A DNA stretch of 64,000 nucleotides from positions 34,894,541 through 34,958,540 of the forward strand of contig CM067454.1 of the NCBI GenBank assembly GCA_034508935.3. The letters run 5' to 3'. The stretch comes from Berghia stephanieae (lineage: Eukaryota; Mollusca; Gastropoda; Nudibranchia; Aeolidiidae). A program made the position numbers and the translations under genes. The notes below the pieces were generated by a model. That model was not told the origin of the DNA and made no database searches. It saw only the letters and a list, made by a program, of their open reading frames with translations. Shown here in pieces: positions 41,641 to 54,794 of this stretch (within the stretch, counting starts at the first letter, position 1; every line of letters starts with the position of its first letter).

Positions 41641-42270
41641 TAATTGAAGGATTTTCAAAAATGCAACCTGTGATTTTGACCACTGATGGTTTACTATGAC
41701 ATTGATTATTGACAGTTAGATATGTGTGTATCTATCTATCTACACTGCATGTGTATGTATACTGTATGATACAAACACACTCCATCGCCGTTTCGAATAA
41801 CGGACACTTCTCTGCTCATTCTTACTTCCCCATTCGTTCTAATCTGAATACCATGCGCCATGATTTACTAATGCTTGGCTACGACAGTAAATGAACGTTG
41901 TGATAAAGCACCCAGCATCCCCTTCCACACACACACACACACACACACCAACTTCTTGTAATATTAATATATTATGTAAATAACACAGGCAATAAAGTAA
42001 ATAAATAGTATGTGTCAACTGCAACTCAGTGCTGCAAATTGAGCTATGAAGACGTGGCTTGTTGAAGTTGAAGGCCATATATCGCGGTGAATATTTGAGC
42101 TAGGTATCTTTCGAGTTCGAATCTAAGACCATACCGCTGAGCCTCACCGTCTCTCCTCCCTCCTCTCCATCAAGTTTCAAGTTGACTTGGCAAGGCACGG
42201 TTTCCTCTACCTTTTTTGCATCTCCCAAGGAGTTTGAGGAAATCGTGCTGGAGTGTATGTCACCACACCT
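41641..42270. other. Intergenic sequence without recognised content
   Basis: Holds a short (CA)n at 41926-41948. Nothing gene-like. Confidence 0.4.
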
Positions 42271-42274
42271 TCTG

Positions 42275-42630
42275 AAGTCAATCTCCATTTAATACATAAT
42301 GCCATGCCTTTTAAAGTCAATCTCCATTTAATACATTACACCATGACTTTTTAAATCAATCTCCATTTAATACATAACACCATGCCTTTTAAAGTCAATC
42401 TCCATTTAATACATTACACCATGCCTTTTAAAGTCAATCTCCATTTAATAAACAACACCATGCCTTTTAAAGTCAATCTCCATTTAATAAACAACACCAT
42501 GCCTTTTGAAGTCAATCTCCATTAATACATTACACAATGCCTTTTGAAGTCAATCTCCATTTAATACATTACACCATGCCTTTTGAAGTCAATCTCCATT
42601 AGTACACAACACCATGCCTTTTGAAATTAA
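42275..42630 (+). repeat. 39-bp minisatellite
   Basis: About nine units of GTCAATCTCCATTTAATACA plus TAACACCATGCCTTTTAAA, with ATTAC/AACAAC variants. Confidence 0.92.
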
Positions 42631-42752
42631 TATTATTTAACGTGGGAATTTTAAATAGCAAAACAATGGAAATAAATACAATATATCATCATTTTTTTGA
42701 CAGAAATAATTACTCTGATACATTCAAAACACACAGTAGCCTGTCATAACCA

Positions 42753-43562
42753 TTAGGCTCATGGAACTGGAGTTTATCCCATTTTCTATTGCATGAATTC
42801 AACAATAGCAAATTCCGGCACTGGACACCCTTTGGATAGAATGTTAGTCTATTATTTAATTTAATTTTTAATAGTTTTACGGCACTTGCAACACATTTAG
42901 GTTATCAGTGCTAGTAAAATGGAAGAAAATGGGATAGTAAAAAGTTCTAGAATTACAATTAAAGCACACAAGAGAAAGTAAGACAAAGGGGAATTGGGAA
43001 CAAATAGGGATCAGAGTAGATTCCAAGAGCATACCACCACCAATGTATACTTAGTTTGAGATCACCTATAAGTATAAGTCTCATCCGGACACAAGCACAA
43101 AATCCAACAAAGGGGAATATACTCAAATGCTTACATTATACATTCAAAATAACAAATATAGTAATACATAACAGAGAGATGATTTACAAGGAAAAACAAT
43201 CATCTCCCAAAACAATAACTATGCATTTGACTGTTTCCCTCCCAGCTAGGACTCCAGCCAGGGCCAGGACAAAATCAAGTAATCTCATTCCTCCAAGACA
43301 AAGACTGAAAGCATGTTGGAAAACAGATATAAGGGGATAGAAGACAGTATGTACCCCCCCATGCCCACTATGGGAGGTCAGGAACACCACCCAGAATGTT
43401 AGTCTATTGCAAAGTCCTTTCAATCAGGTCTAACACACGCTGCTACCTAATCACTACTTGGTGGCCAGGATGGAGGTTGAAGAAAAATTTTTGACTTCAC
43501 CTCAGCTCGACCTCAAACCTTTTGTGTGTGAAGCGAGTGCTCTACCAACCAAACTATCGTGA
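42753..43562 (-). mobile_element. SINE family B split by a family R insertion
   Basis: The 3' part is 42753-42853 and the 5' part 43394-43562 (head TGGTTGGTAGAGCACTCGCT on the minus strand). GAATGTTAGTCTATT is duplicated at the break. Confidence 0.8.
42854..43393 (-). mobile_element. 520-bp repeat (family R) with 15-16-bp target-site duplication
   Basis: Between GAATGTTAGTCTATT at 42839-42853 and 43394-43408. About 540 bp, with the 5' end CTGGGTGGTGTTCCTGACC on the minus strand. Confidence 0.9.
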
Positions 43563-43796
43563 CATAACATAAGAGACAGATTTAACGTCCATCCCCAGGA
43601 TAACGAGGAAACTTTGAATAATGATTTTCCTGAAGACATAACATAGGGATGACCAGCTCAACCCTTTTTGCCTAATTCAATTCAGTCTACGTTGATACTC
43701 CAACCGAGTATTGGTTAACTCGTAGCCTGATGCACCAATAAAAAATCATGTCACAATACAAAGACGTCAATCACCAAATGATGGTTTAGTTTAAAC

Positions 43797-44252
43797 ACAT
43801 TCAGCGCTAGTAAATAGGAAGAAAATGGGATAGTCAAAATAATTATAGATTAGATTTACAATTAAAAGCAGACAAGAAAAGGTCAGACAAAGGGGAATGA
43901 TTTAAATAGGGAACAGATGTAGATTCCAAGAACATATCATCAATGTACTTAGTTTGAGATTACCAAAAAGTCTCCTCCAGATATCAGCATAGGAACTCAC
44001 TAAAAGGAATACACTCTAATGTTTACAGAATACATAACAATCATATGTAAGAGAGATGTTTGACAAGGAAAAAAATATCATCTCTCAAAACTAATACTAA
44101 ACATTTGACTGTTTCCCTCTCAGCTATGACTCCAGCAAGGGTCAGGACAAAACCAAGCAATTTCATTCCAAGACTAATACAGAAAATATACAGGGGAATA
44201 GAAGACACAGCAAGTGACCTCCTGCCCACGTCGTGAGGTCAAAGACCACGTT
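43797..44252 (-). mobile_element. 520-bp repeat (family R)
   Basis: Lacks the last 30 bp of the 3' end. Runs from CAGCGCTAGTAAATAGGAAG to the CACGTCGTGAGGTCAAAGAC end. Confidence 0.8.
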
Positions 44253-44930
44253 TCAAATCTACAAAGTTAAAGACCGTAATAAACACCAACAGTAGACCTG
44301 CCTACTTGAAATTTTACAAAATTTATAAGTTTAAGGAGATCAAAATTGTAGTCCCTAAAGTTAATAGAATAGTCCCTATAATCAACAATTTTCCCTCCCA
44401 AGGAAAAAATTAAAAAACTTCGAAATCCTTAAAATGATCTAATCTGACATCAACTTTCATTTTCAATAAGTTTTAATGACTTAGAGATGCTCATGAAGCT
44501 CTGAAATTGGAGGCAAATTTCCATAATTCTACGAATTTTTCATAATACGAGGCAGGTCTTCAACAATGACACACACACATACATACACACGAATGTGAGG
44601 GGGGAAAAGTTTAAACCTTGCCAAATTTGATACTTAAAAAGACCATTTCAGCATATAGTTGTTGTATTTTTTTTATGAAATAAAAATTTGAAACATTAAA
44701 TAGTTACACATTTCAATTTTATCTTGTTTGTACATTTTAAAATCTCAATGAAAACGAGATTCCAGATAACAACAAATTTCAAATGAAGATAAAAAAAAAA
44801 AACGATGTATGTTTGTTTTGCTGTAGAAACTCAAGACAACCACATCTTGCCCTTTGTGACTTTTGTTTACTGTACAATCTCACATCAGATATCTGAAAAA
44901 AATAAGTATAGAAATAGATAATAAATAAAT
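44253..44930. other. Intergenic sequence without recognised content
   Basis: AT-rich; nothing supported. Confidence 0.4.
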
Positions 44931-44934
44931 GCCC

Positions 44935-45170
44935 AAAAAAGGAAACAGCAAAAAAACTGGAAAAGGAACGTTTTAAAAACAAATGAAAGAAGGAATTTTT
45001 TTTCATCTAGAATTGTTAATAACTGGAATAAACTGCAAGAAATCACAGTATCACCAAAAAATTTGAATAAATTCAAAGCAGAGTTGGAGATAAGCATCAT
45101 CCTAGGAAACAAATTGGTCCAATCATTAATAGATGAGGAGGAGCGAAGGAGACAACACCAAGTCTAAAAG
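44935..45170 (+). pseudogene. LINE ORF2 C-terminal fragment
   Basis: Reads NFFSSRIVNNWNKLQEITVS, then PKNLNKFKAELE and a Glu/Arg-rich end (DEEERRRQHQV, stop). This is the FFSxRxVxxWNxLP signature at the end of CR1/Jockey-type ORF2. Confidence 0.75.
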
Positions 45171-46080
45171 CTCTATACAGAAGTATCCAGGTATCCAGTA
45201 TTTAAAAATCAAACTTAAAGTTGTATGGTCTTTGCAATTCACCACAGCAAGTAACAAAGTATCGATAGTACTATGGACAGTGCTGAAGCTTGAAAGTGAT
45301 TTCAAAACGACCTCTAGAGTACTAAATTGTTCTAGAAATTGTTTAATAAATATATTTTGTGGAAAATACTCATCAATGGACCATGACCTATTCAGAGGAT
45401 AGTTAGCCATTGCAACTGTCCATTTCACACAAGAAAATATTCACAAAGAGTGAGCTGGACAAAAACCTGGGGTTTAATAAGTTATTTTGGATATATGAAG
45501 CAAACTGACTTAGGAACACAACTAAAGACGTCAGAGGATCACCAGCATATGACTATGTTTTGTAGCAAAGACAAGCAATCTTGATCATGGTCAATAGCTG
45601 GTTGGATGGTAATAATAATTATAACAGAGTAGCCTTGGCGTTGTCTTTGGATAAAGTATTTTCACACATCATCCTTTTGTCTTAGGTGTGACGCTAACTG
45701 AATATGAGCCATGATAGTTATTATAAGAATGGCAGAACAGAAAGAGGTCCTACAGGTTGCGTGTACTGCATGATTGAAAAGTCTATTTCATATGGCATGT
45801 GCAGTGAATTGCACTGGAACTGCATACCACAAATATGAATTAGATATAAGAAGAGGCACATACACTCCACATGAACAACATTTGTACCCAAAGTACAGAA
45901 ATTGAATTAATATCAAAATAAATCTCCATATCTCTGAATTGCATTTATTGTGCTGAAGAAAAGGGAATACATACAGTATTTATATATTTCTCATATAATA
46001 TAAGTATAGGATACATAGGTACTCCACAGTGCAGGAATAGGAAGATAAAGATTAAATTGCTCTTTTGAGTCTGGGGTACA
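45171..46080. other. Intergenic sequence, one SINE B scrap
   Basis: Only CAGAGGATAGTTAGCCATTG (about 45390-45440) resembles family B. Confidence 0.4.
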
Positions 46081-46084
46081 TTTG

Positions 46085-47037
46085 TACCCCACAGTACAGG
46101 AATAGGTATATTGAGGTTGTTTCCTAATGTGAGAGTCTGGGCTACATTTGTAACCCACAGTACAGGAATAGGTATATTGAGGTTGTTTCCTAATGCGAGA
46201 GTCTGGGCTACATTTGTACCCCATTGTGCAGGAATAGGTATATTGAGGTTGTTTCCTAATGTGAGAGTCTGGGGTCCATTTGTAACCCACAGTACAGGAA
46301 TAGGTATATTGAGGTTGTTTCCTAATGTGAGAGTCTGGGGTCCATTTGTAACCCACAGTACAGGAATAGGTATATTGAGGTTGTTTCCTAATGCGAGAGT
46401 CTGGGGTACATTTGTAACCCACAGTACAGGAATAGGTATATTGAGGTTGTTTCCTAATGCGAGAGTCTGGGCTACATTTGTACCCCATTGTGCAGGAATA
46501 GGTATATTGAGGTTGTTTCCTAATGTGAGAGTCTGGGGTCCATTTGTAACCCACAGTACAGGAATAGGTATATTGAGGTTGTTTCCTAATGTGAGAGTCT
46601 GGGGTCCATTTGTAACCCACAGTACAGGAATAGGTATATTGAGGTTGTTTCCTAATGCGAGAGTCTGGGGTACATTGTAACCCACAGTACAGGAATAGGT
46701 ATATTGAGGTTGTTTCCTAATGTGAGAGTCTGGGGTCCATTTGTAACCCACAGTACAGGAATAGGTATATTGAGGTTGTTTCCTAATGTGAGAGTCTGGG
46801 CTACATTTGTACCCCACTGTGCAGGAATAGGTATATTGAGGTTGTTTCCTAATGTGAGAGTCTGGGGTCCATTTGTAACCCACTGTGCAGGAATAGGTAT
46901 ATTGAGGTTGTTTCCTAATGTGAGACTCTGGGCTACATTTGTAACCCACAGTGTAGGAATAGGTATATTGAGGTTGTTTCCTAATGTGAGACTCTGGGCT
47001 ACATTTGTAACCCACAGTGCAGGAATAGGGTTAAGCA
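46085..47037. repeat. 66-bp minisatellite, about 14 units with a four-unit higher-order block
   Basis: Unit: GGTATATTGAGGTTGTTTCC, TAATGTGAGAGTCTGGGGTC, CATTTGTAACCCACAGTACA, GGAATA. Variant types follow the order B-C-C-D twice, so a 264-bp block was duplicated. The 66-bp period keeps several frames open on both strands; this is not evidence for a protein. Confidence 0.93.
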
Positions 47038-47464
47038 TGTTTCGGACTCAAATATGGTAAATGGCTCTTACTGAATTTTTGGTATATAAATTACACGCCT
47101 TTAAGCATGGTAACTTCAGCGTTAGGCAAAATCTGTATCTGAATGTTAATAGCTATTGTATTATCCCCTCCATTCATGTGATGGTCAGTGAAATTGTCCA
47201 AAGTAGGCTGGAATGAAGAGACCCCAAGTGGAGGTGGAAGATGACCAAGTGGAAGTGGCGACCAAAATGCCTTCATGCTCAGAGCTGTTATAAGGCTTGA
47301 ACACCATTTGTGTGTTTTTATGGAATCCACTGGCTTCACATCTAAATTCAAGGCAATTACAAGATCTGTGCAACAGAGCATTGTTTCACATCACAAGCAA
47401 AAGTCAATTACTGGATTCTTTTCACCAAAATGCGATGAATCCCCCTCAACACCGACATTCACCC

Positions 47465-47465
47465 C

Positions 47466-47515
<50 letters not shown>

Positions 47516-47588
47516 GTAAATGAGAGAGAGAGAGAGAGAGAGTAAATGAGAGAGAGAGAGAGAGTAAATGAGAGAGAGAGAGAGAGAG

Positions 47589-47660
<72 letters not shown>

Positions 47661-47789
47661 TAAGTAGGAGTGAAATATCTGTTCAATGTTATAGTTATCA
47701 TTTAACGTTATAACAAATGTAACTAAATGACAAATTGCCATATTCATGGACAATAAATATCTATTATTATTATTATTATTATTATTATG
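47465..47789 (+). mobile_element. (GA)n - core - (TTA)n composite repeat, copy 3
   Basis: (GA)n with AGTAAATGA interruptions (47468-47657), the same core as at 6056 and 8992, then a short (TTA)n. Lies downstream of UCHL5. Confidence 0.75.
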
Positions 47790-47990
47790 ACAGATAACTC
47801 TTGTGTTTTTCAAATTGAGTGTTTTTATTCTGTTTTTACCATTATGATTTATGTAAATTATAAATATTTTAAAAAAAAAGAAAGCAGAACAAAAACAAAC
47901 CCAAACAAACCTCATGCTTCAGCATTGAGCACACTGGTGACCATGCTTAAAGGCTGTAAGAAGAGCCAATCAGATATTTTGGATAAAATT

Positions 47991-48292
47991 GTACGGCTAT
48001 GTGGTCTTGTGGTATGACACTCGCTTTCAGATCGGAAGGTCCTAGGTTCGAGCCTCACTCTGCGCATAGTTGAATCCTTGGTAAAGCCCCTTTACTCACA
48101 TTCTCTCACCGTACTCAGGTGTAAAATGAGTACCTGACTGTTAATAGCGTTGTTTCTGTTTTTAAAAAAATTGTATATCACCTAACAGGTGTCATGTACT
48201 GTCCTAAATGTTAAATGTTGCTGTTGGCCAGGGACCCCTTGTTAAGCGGTTTGAGCATGTTTAGTGGATATTGCGCTATATAAAAGCTCAAT
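47991..48292 (+). mobile_element. tRNA-Pro-type CORE SINE (family A)
   Basis: Head ACGGCTATGTGGTCTTGTGG, box B TAGGTTCGAGCC, end GCGCTATATAAAAGCTC. Lies just past the UCHL5 stop codon and is antisense to UCHL5. Confidence 0.88.
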
Positions 48293-48422
48293 TTAAAAAT
48301 TAAGTCAATAATAACCAAAAAAAAAGAAAGTGAATAAACTGTCCCAAAAGCAAAGTTTCCTCTCACTCTCATACTTACACATACAAAGACCATCACAGAA
48401 CCATCCTGTCTCTCACCACTCA

Positions 48423-48485
48423 CTACTTGCTGTCCACAGATTGTTGCTCTTTCTCTTTCCTCTTCTTGATAGCCGTTTCTTTGGC
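48423..48485 (-). CDS. UCHL5: UCHL5 exon 10, stop
   Basis: Acceptor AATCAATCCAG, then [20 protein letters not shown] and TAG. This is the Lys/Glu-rich (KEKE-like) C-terminus. A tRNA-Pro-type SINE (47991-48292) starts only about 130 nt past the stop, so the 3' UTR must be short or contain it. Confidence 0.92.
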   Translation of the reverse strand, partial: AKETAIKKRKEKEQQSVDSK

Positions 48486-51400
48486 CTGGATTGATTTACC
48501 AAATGACAGTGAGACACGATAATTGTTCATGAAATAATAAAAACCCAGACCCAGAATAAACTAACAACCATCATAAAACTTCATTCTTTCTATATTACAA
48601 CTCAGAATAAAACATATTTGTGACCCACCATCTCAAAACGGTATTTATGTCGGAATGAATGAATTCACAATTAAAATGATAAAAAAATACAAACTTCCAA
48701 GTGCTTTCGTAGGAAAAAATTGTATTTATTATCCACCATACTCATCTTGGATTGTTTGTTTTTAAGGGTTTTGCAGCACTTGCAACACTTTTAGGTCACA
48801 TCAGCACCAGTACAAAGAAGATAGTAAAAAGTTCCAAAATTACAATCAAAGTACCCGAGAAAAAGGAAGATAGAGAGGTAGGGTTAAAATAGGGAACAGA
48901 TGTAGATTCCAAGAGCACACAATGTCTCGTCCTGACAGACAGAAGCACAGATCCCCACAAAGAGGAACACACTCAAATGTTTACAAATCAACATATATGT
49001 AAAACAAGAAAAACAATACATAAAAGAGAGATGATTTACAAGAAAAAAACATCATCTCCCAAAACTCTAACTATACATTTGATTGTTTCCCTCCCAGCCA
49101 GGGCCAGGATCTCATTCCACGACAAAGAAATCATTTCAAGACAAAGACAAAGTACGATGGAAAACATAGGGGGATAGAAGACACAGTAAGTGCCTCCCTG
49201 TCCACTATGGGAGGTCAGGAACCCTACCCAGTCATAGTAGATTATTAACTCCAGCTTTCATATTTGTGTCTCTAAACTCAGTTTTTTGTACTTACTTCAC
49301 CCCAACATAATACCGATTTGAGACCATGGGTCACATTTTGTCATATTTTCAACAACAAAAATTCACATTTCATCTCAGGAAGCAAGAAGCAATCAGCACA
49401 TTCCATGCATAGAGTCAAATTGTAATCAAAAATTAAATTTAAGAAATACAGATCCTTGATGATTTCATGATGAAGCAGAATGCCTTAATCATACAAAATC
49501 ATAGGGCTAGAGCTCAGGTGGTCGCTGGTTCGGATAAGTAAGTAAGGAGAGCCATTTATCATTACCTTATAATATCGATTTACAGGTCTCTAAGCTTGCA
49601 ATAAAATATTTGATGGAAAAACTTAATAAAATAAACACAATTTATTGTTTTACAAGTAATGTAAATAAGATAATGCTGCATAAAACGTTATGGGAAGCTG
49701 TAAATAATTTTTTCCTCTGCATACAAATATCAAGTGTTTGAAAACAAATACATATTTCCTTCTAAGTTAACCCACAGCGGTGATGCTTGCATAATTTATG
49801 GATGTAGTGATCAGGATGATACTGAGGCATGGAGTTGTGGTGAAAATGGATGATGCTAAGGTGTTTGCAATGACACCAGAAGAGACATCACCAGAATTGG
49901 ATCCAGTAGTCTGATGTCACGCACCCCGGCAACGGTGGCCATCTTGGTTCTAAACAAAGAACATCATTACTTTTTATGGTTCAAGCTGGCTAGAACTTTT
50001 CATATGTCTTGTGACCAGAATGTGTAAAAGTCAAAACATGATCAAGTTTATGGGTTTTTTTTCCTCTGGATACGCTTTTATGCTCGCCGGAGAAATATTT
50101 CATACGGGCGTCCGCCATTGTTCCGATAGTTTAGAGCCAGTGTTGCTAAGTTACCATGCGTCATTATGAAGGAAGTGACGTTAGGACTATTGAATCCTAT
50201 TTGACTGAAGTTACCCGTAGCCCAGAATTTTAAAACTCTGACCGGATTTTTTTATCTGGTAAAACCGGAGTTTTGGCCTCTCTGGCTAACATTGTAACCA
50301 ACACCAGATAGAGAAATTAAAGGTAAATTCTAGGAGGAAGATTTGTTGTAGAATAAAACTTATCGCTAATCTAAACTCTAATAGTCTCACAGAAGAGCAA
50401 GGCTTCTCCAATATTCTAACAAATATTATACCAACATTTACCTTTTCAATCAATGGAAGCAACTTCTTTTCCTCTGCCAAAATCTTCAACAACTCCATAA
50501 TAAAAGGGAGGTAATTGTGTTTCCGTCGAATGTTTTCAGTCTAGAGGGGAAATAGAGGATTGGTAAAATAAAAATGTTTGGAGAAGGAACCACTTGGCTA
50601 CCTCTACCAAAACAGAAATCAACAGCCAAACAACCAACATATTAAATTACCAGTGTCGGTCTCAGTAGCTCAGCGGTGCTGTGTCTCGTCTTGTCACAAA
50701 AGTCAAGCGATGTTAAACATGGTCAGTGGCCAGATTGGTGACAGTGATTGTGGAAAATTTATAGTTGATTCCCTGGGAAAGGCACTTAACACATATTACC
50801 CCATTCAATTAAGGTATGAACGACTACCTGGCTATAGGCAGTAATGATTGTTAGTACAAAAAGGACAGCTAACACGCAACTGGTACTGTATGGAATGGAA
50901 ATATATGGATCCATATGGCACATCGAGCACGGCAAATCAGTGGAAATGTTCTATATAAATGTTCATTTTTTACTTTTGAACTGCATCTGAAAATCATAAA
51001 AGTACCCCCCCCCCCCCCCCTTCCCCACCCCAAGCAGTCTGAATGAAGATTAGAAAGTAATCAATGAAAAACAAAAGGGGAAGTTTTGATCATCTCTTAA
51101 AAGAAGAAAGAAATTTGTTCCATTAGAAAAGACTTGCTGTCAAACCTGTATAACATGTAACAAAGGAGAAAAATGGAATGTACACATCAAGGAAGTTTAG
51201 CACTGTAAGATACCTTGTATCTCTGTTCTTTCTTCTCCTCCTGCGATATGAGCTGTGCAAGCCTAGAGATCTCCTGTGTGATGTCGCTGGACTCCATCCC
51301 ACTGGTTTCCACCAAGCTGTTCAACTCCTGCAGACGCTTTGAGTACGTTCGCTTCCGGTCCGACACGACAGCCATCAGGTTGAAGTGGATCTCATCACTG

Positions 51401-52345
51401 CTGTACCTGAGAGAGTTAATCCTTATGCCGTCAATTCAAATATTAAACATCTCATGTCTGATCAAGCAGTTGAGTCAATGCACCGACCTGTCACTGGTAA
51501 CCAATAAAAAAATAAATTGGGGTACGCTGTTGACACTTATCTCTTTTGTGTCTTGCATTTGTTTTTAAAATTATACATTATATGCCCTTTTCCTTCCAAA
51601 CTATCTGAATTGAAAAGTAATTTTTTAAATAACAAGAGTATATATGATGTACAGATATACACGATATATTGGGCACGATTCACTTTTTATTTTTACTATT
51701 TGCTCTCTTGAAATGCTGGTACAAAAAAGAAGAGAAAAAAAAATATCTTTTTTGGTAACAACGTTAAACAGTTTAATTTAGCCCCAAAAGATAAATTGTC
51801 GGTTTAAATTTCATTGGTGTACGTGGCAAGCCTAGTGTACCCAAATACATACACACACAAAAAAAACAGGAAAGAAAAAAAAAAAGAAGGGAAATTCAAC
51901 CCTTTATAAGAAGATCATTTGATATCAGGGGGGAAAAAACTAATATCTTTTAAATATAACCATCTATAGTGCATTCTTTTATAAACTCAATATATTCCAA
52001 CCTCAAACTTGGAACAAAATGATATAAACCATTCAAATTTGTTTGGTTTGCACAAACAAATCAAGATGGTGGTTTTCTTTCGCCGTTCAAAACATCTTCT
52101 CTGTGACTTTGAGCAAGTCATCTCGCAGCTCACTTTACTGCATTGTACTGTGGCTGATGCCTGTGTCATTCCTGTCTTCTCTTGGAATAGACTCTAAAGG
52201 CAAATTTCTCCTTGAGAACAAATAAAGGGACTTTTGGTAATATTCATTTTGTATTTATATCTGAGACCGAGCATTGGGTTTGATAAAAAAAAAGACTCCA
52301 CTTATTATAAAGCATCGTTTTTGTCTATAATAATAATAATAATAA

Positions 52346-52376
<31 letters not shown>

Positions 52377-52399
52377 AATAATAATAATAATAATAATAA

Positions 52400-52441
<42 letters not shown>

Positions 52442-54730
52442 GATGAAGAACATTGTAAAAGTACCTGTTATAATAAAAATTGTTTCCAAGCTATAAAACT
52501 AATAAATAATCTATTTTTTTAAAATGAAATGACTGGATCTCACTTTTGCATCCTTTGCTCAATGATGGGCCTGACTAAATCCAACCAGTCCTTGTCTGAA
52601 GGCACAGCACCTGGAGATAACAGTGTTCAATTTAATACCTATGTCTGGAAAGTAAGTGGAGCAGACAATGTAACCAACAATTACAAGAAATGAATTGATT
52701 CGAGATGTGCCAGAAGACAAGAGAGAATAAAAATGTTTTTCGGATGATAGGTAGTTAAACCCAGGACCTGACTGTCACAGAGCTGCCAACCCCATCTGAT
52801 GAGAATGTGTACAATGGGACCTCAAAATGGGGGAGATTTCATAAAAATGGGTACAATCCTGAAATCAACGGAAACTGACCATTGTGAAAGTAAGAGGAAG
52901 GTATACTTACATAAAGTCACACCGCACAAGCTCAATTGCAGCAACAATGATGTTCCCAAGACTATAATCCAATCCTTTCAGAATCCTACCTCCCAGCATG
53001 AAGATCATAATTGGTCAAAAATACGATCCAGCAAGCTTAAGATAACAACAATACGAACATCCACGCTATTAAAACTAAAGAAAACTGAAGTGACTCTGTA
53101 CACTGAAAATGGGTACAATCTTGGGGGAAATGCATACAAGCGTACAATTGCTGAAAATGCGTACAATTCCGCATTTTTCGCGGTAGGATGGCAGCTCTGC
53201 TGTCATGACACCTCTGCCATGTACACCAATAACTTTGCCTGTGGGGCAAGTCCTCTATCACTTTGCAATCAAAACCACCAGAACAACAGGATCAGTCAGC
53301 CTCGTATTAACACGAAAGAATAAAACATCAGACAATGATGATGATGATGACGATGATGTTGTTGTTGATGCCATTTTGTTTTTGTTTTTACGATAACTAC
53401 TATGTTTACTAGTGTGCATCTTGTGTGAGTGTGTCTATGTCAATATTGTATTGTTATAAATGTGTAACCAAATGACAAATTGCCACTTTTTTGGGGACAA
53501 TAGAGATATATTATTATTATTAAAAACAACAAAAATAAAGGAAAATGGCTTTCCATGTAATATTGTCGGATGGTGTCATTGCCAGGGGATTCCATGAAGT
53601 CATGAAGGAATAGAAGATAATACACCTCTGATGACAACAGGAATCACCCATTCTGTCTAAATGGACAAATTAGGGGTTCACCATAAGAAAAAAAAATGAA
53701 AGTGCCTGAATCAGGGCTTGAACCCAGGAGCTCCCAGGTCACAATGCAATGCTATGACTACCCCACCCCCTCTCCCCGCACCCCCTAAAGCCCCATAAAG
53801 ATGAAAAACTAAATGAAAAAAAAAAAACCCAAGTTTAACAAATATATGAACAAAATATAATCTGTTGACAAATCATTTTACCCAAGTCCAGAGGTCCCGA
53901 TTTAAGACCATCCAACTCATACAACCGACCATCAATGGGGAGGTAACTCACAAAATGAAATACGTCATCTGATTTCTTGGCTAGTTTCTCGTCAAATTCA
54001 AACATCTGTTGCCTGGAAAATAAATATTCAATTATCTTTCTGGGGTTTGTTTTTTTGCGCCATAATAAGAACAATTATATAATCAATAAACATCTTAGGA
54101 CCTGAAGAAAGACAATGGAAAAGAAATAAAAGAGGAACTCATGATATAGTTACATGTGGAAAAAAGGAATTGCTGCTGCTTGATGATGATGATGACGACG
54201 ATGTTGAAATGATGATTTCAAGCAATGATGACCTGCAACAGGCAACAATAATACGCAGGGTTGCCAATTCAGGCGGTAAAAAAAATTTACTGAACTTTTA
54301 AGAGAGCACATCCACCGACCACTATCTGACCATTGAACTCCAGCAAAAAAGACATTAATTTTAGCACTTACTTTTTTTCCGCTCAGCAGTAATGAAAATT
54401 ATACTGGGTTTTTTTTTTTAACATACTGAATTAAGTAAATATACTGAAAATTGGTATCCATGATAAAAAATTAGTATATATTTCTTGAACACATCCTAAA
54501 ATTTCAAGGGGAGAAAACATTAATGCAGAATTTTTATCAAGACATTTGGGAAAATTTGACACCCCATGGAAATATGTCTATTAACCCAGAAAATGTGATA
54601 GCCCTGCCTAGATCATTTTTATGATTCTTTATGTTCAAATATGAAAATCACCTTTTGTCACAGCTTCCAATAGCCAGGGGGAAAAATAAAAAAAATCTAA
54701 AAAATTTAAAACCCACAAAATAGAAAAAAA

Positions 54731-54762
<32 letters not shown>

Positions 54763-54763
54763 A

Positions 54764-54794
<31 letters not shown>

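Noticed and set aside
45945-47038. Very long open frames (up to about 350 codons) over the 66-bp repeat
   Set aside because: They are open in several frames on both strands because the unit is 22 codons long and lacks stops; no domain, no splice signals and no unique flanking coding sequence.
50578-50844. 88-codon frame over the 5S-derived SINE
   Set aside because: Explained by the SINE; no domain.
52799-53323. 174-codon frame in UCHL5 intron 6
   Set aside because: Composition is ordinary AT-rich, no domain, antisense within an intron, and no splice or start context that stands out.
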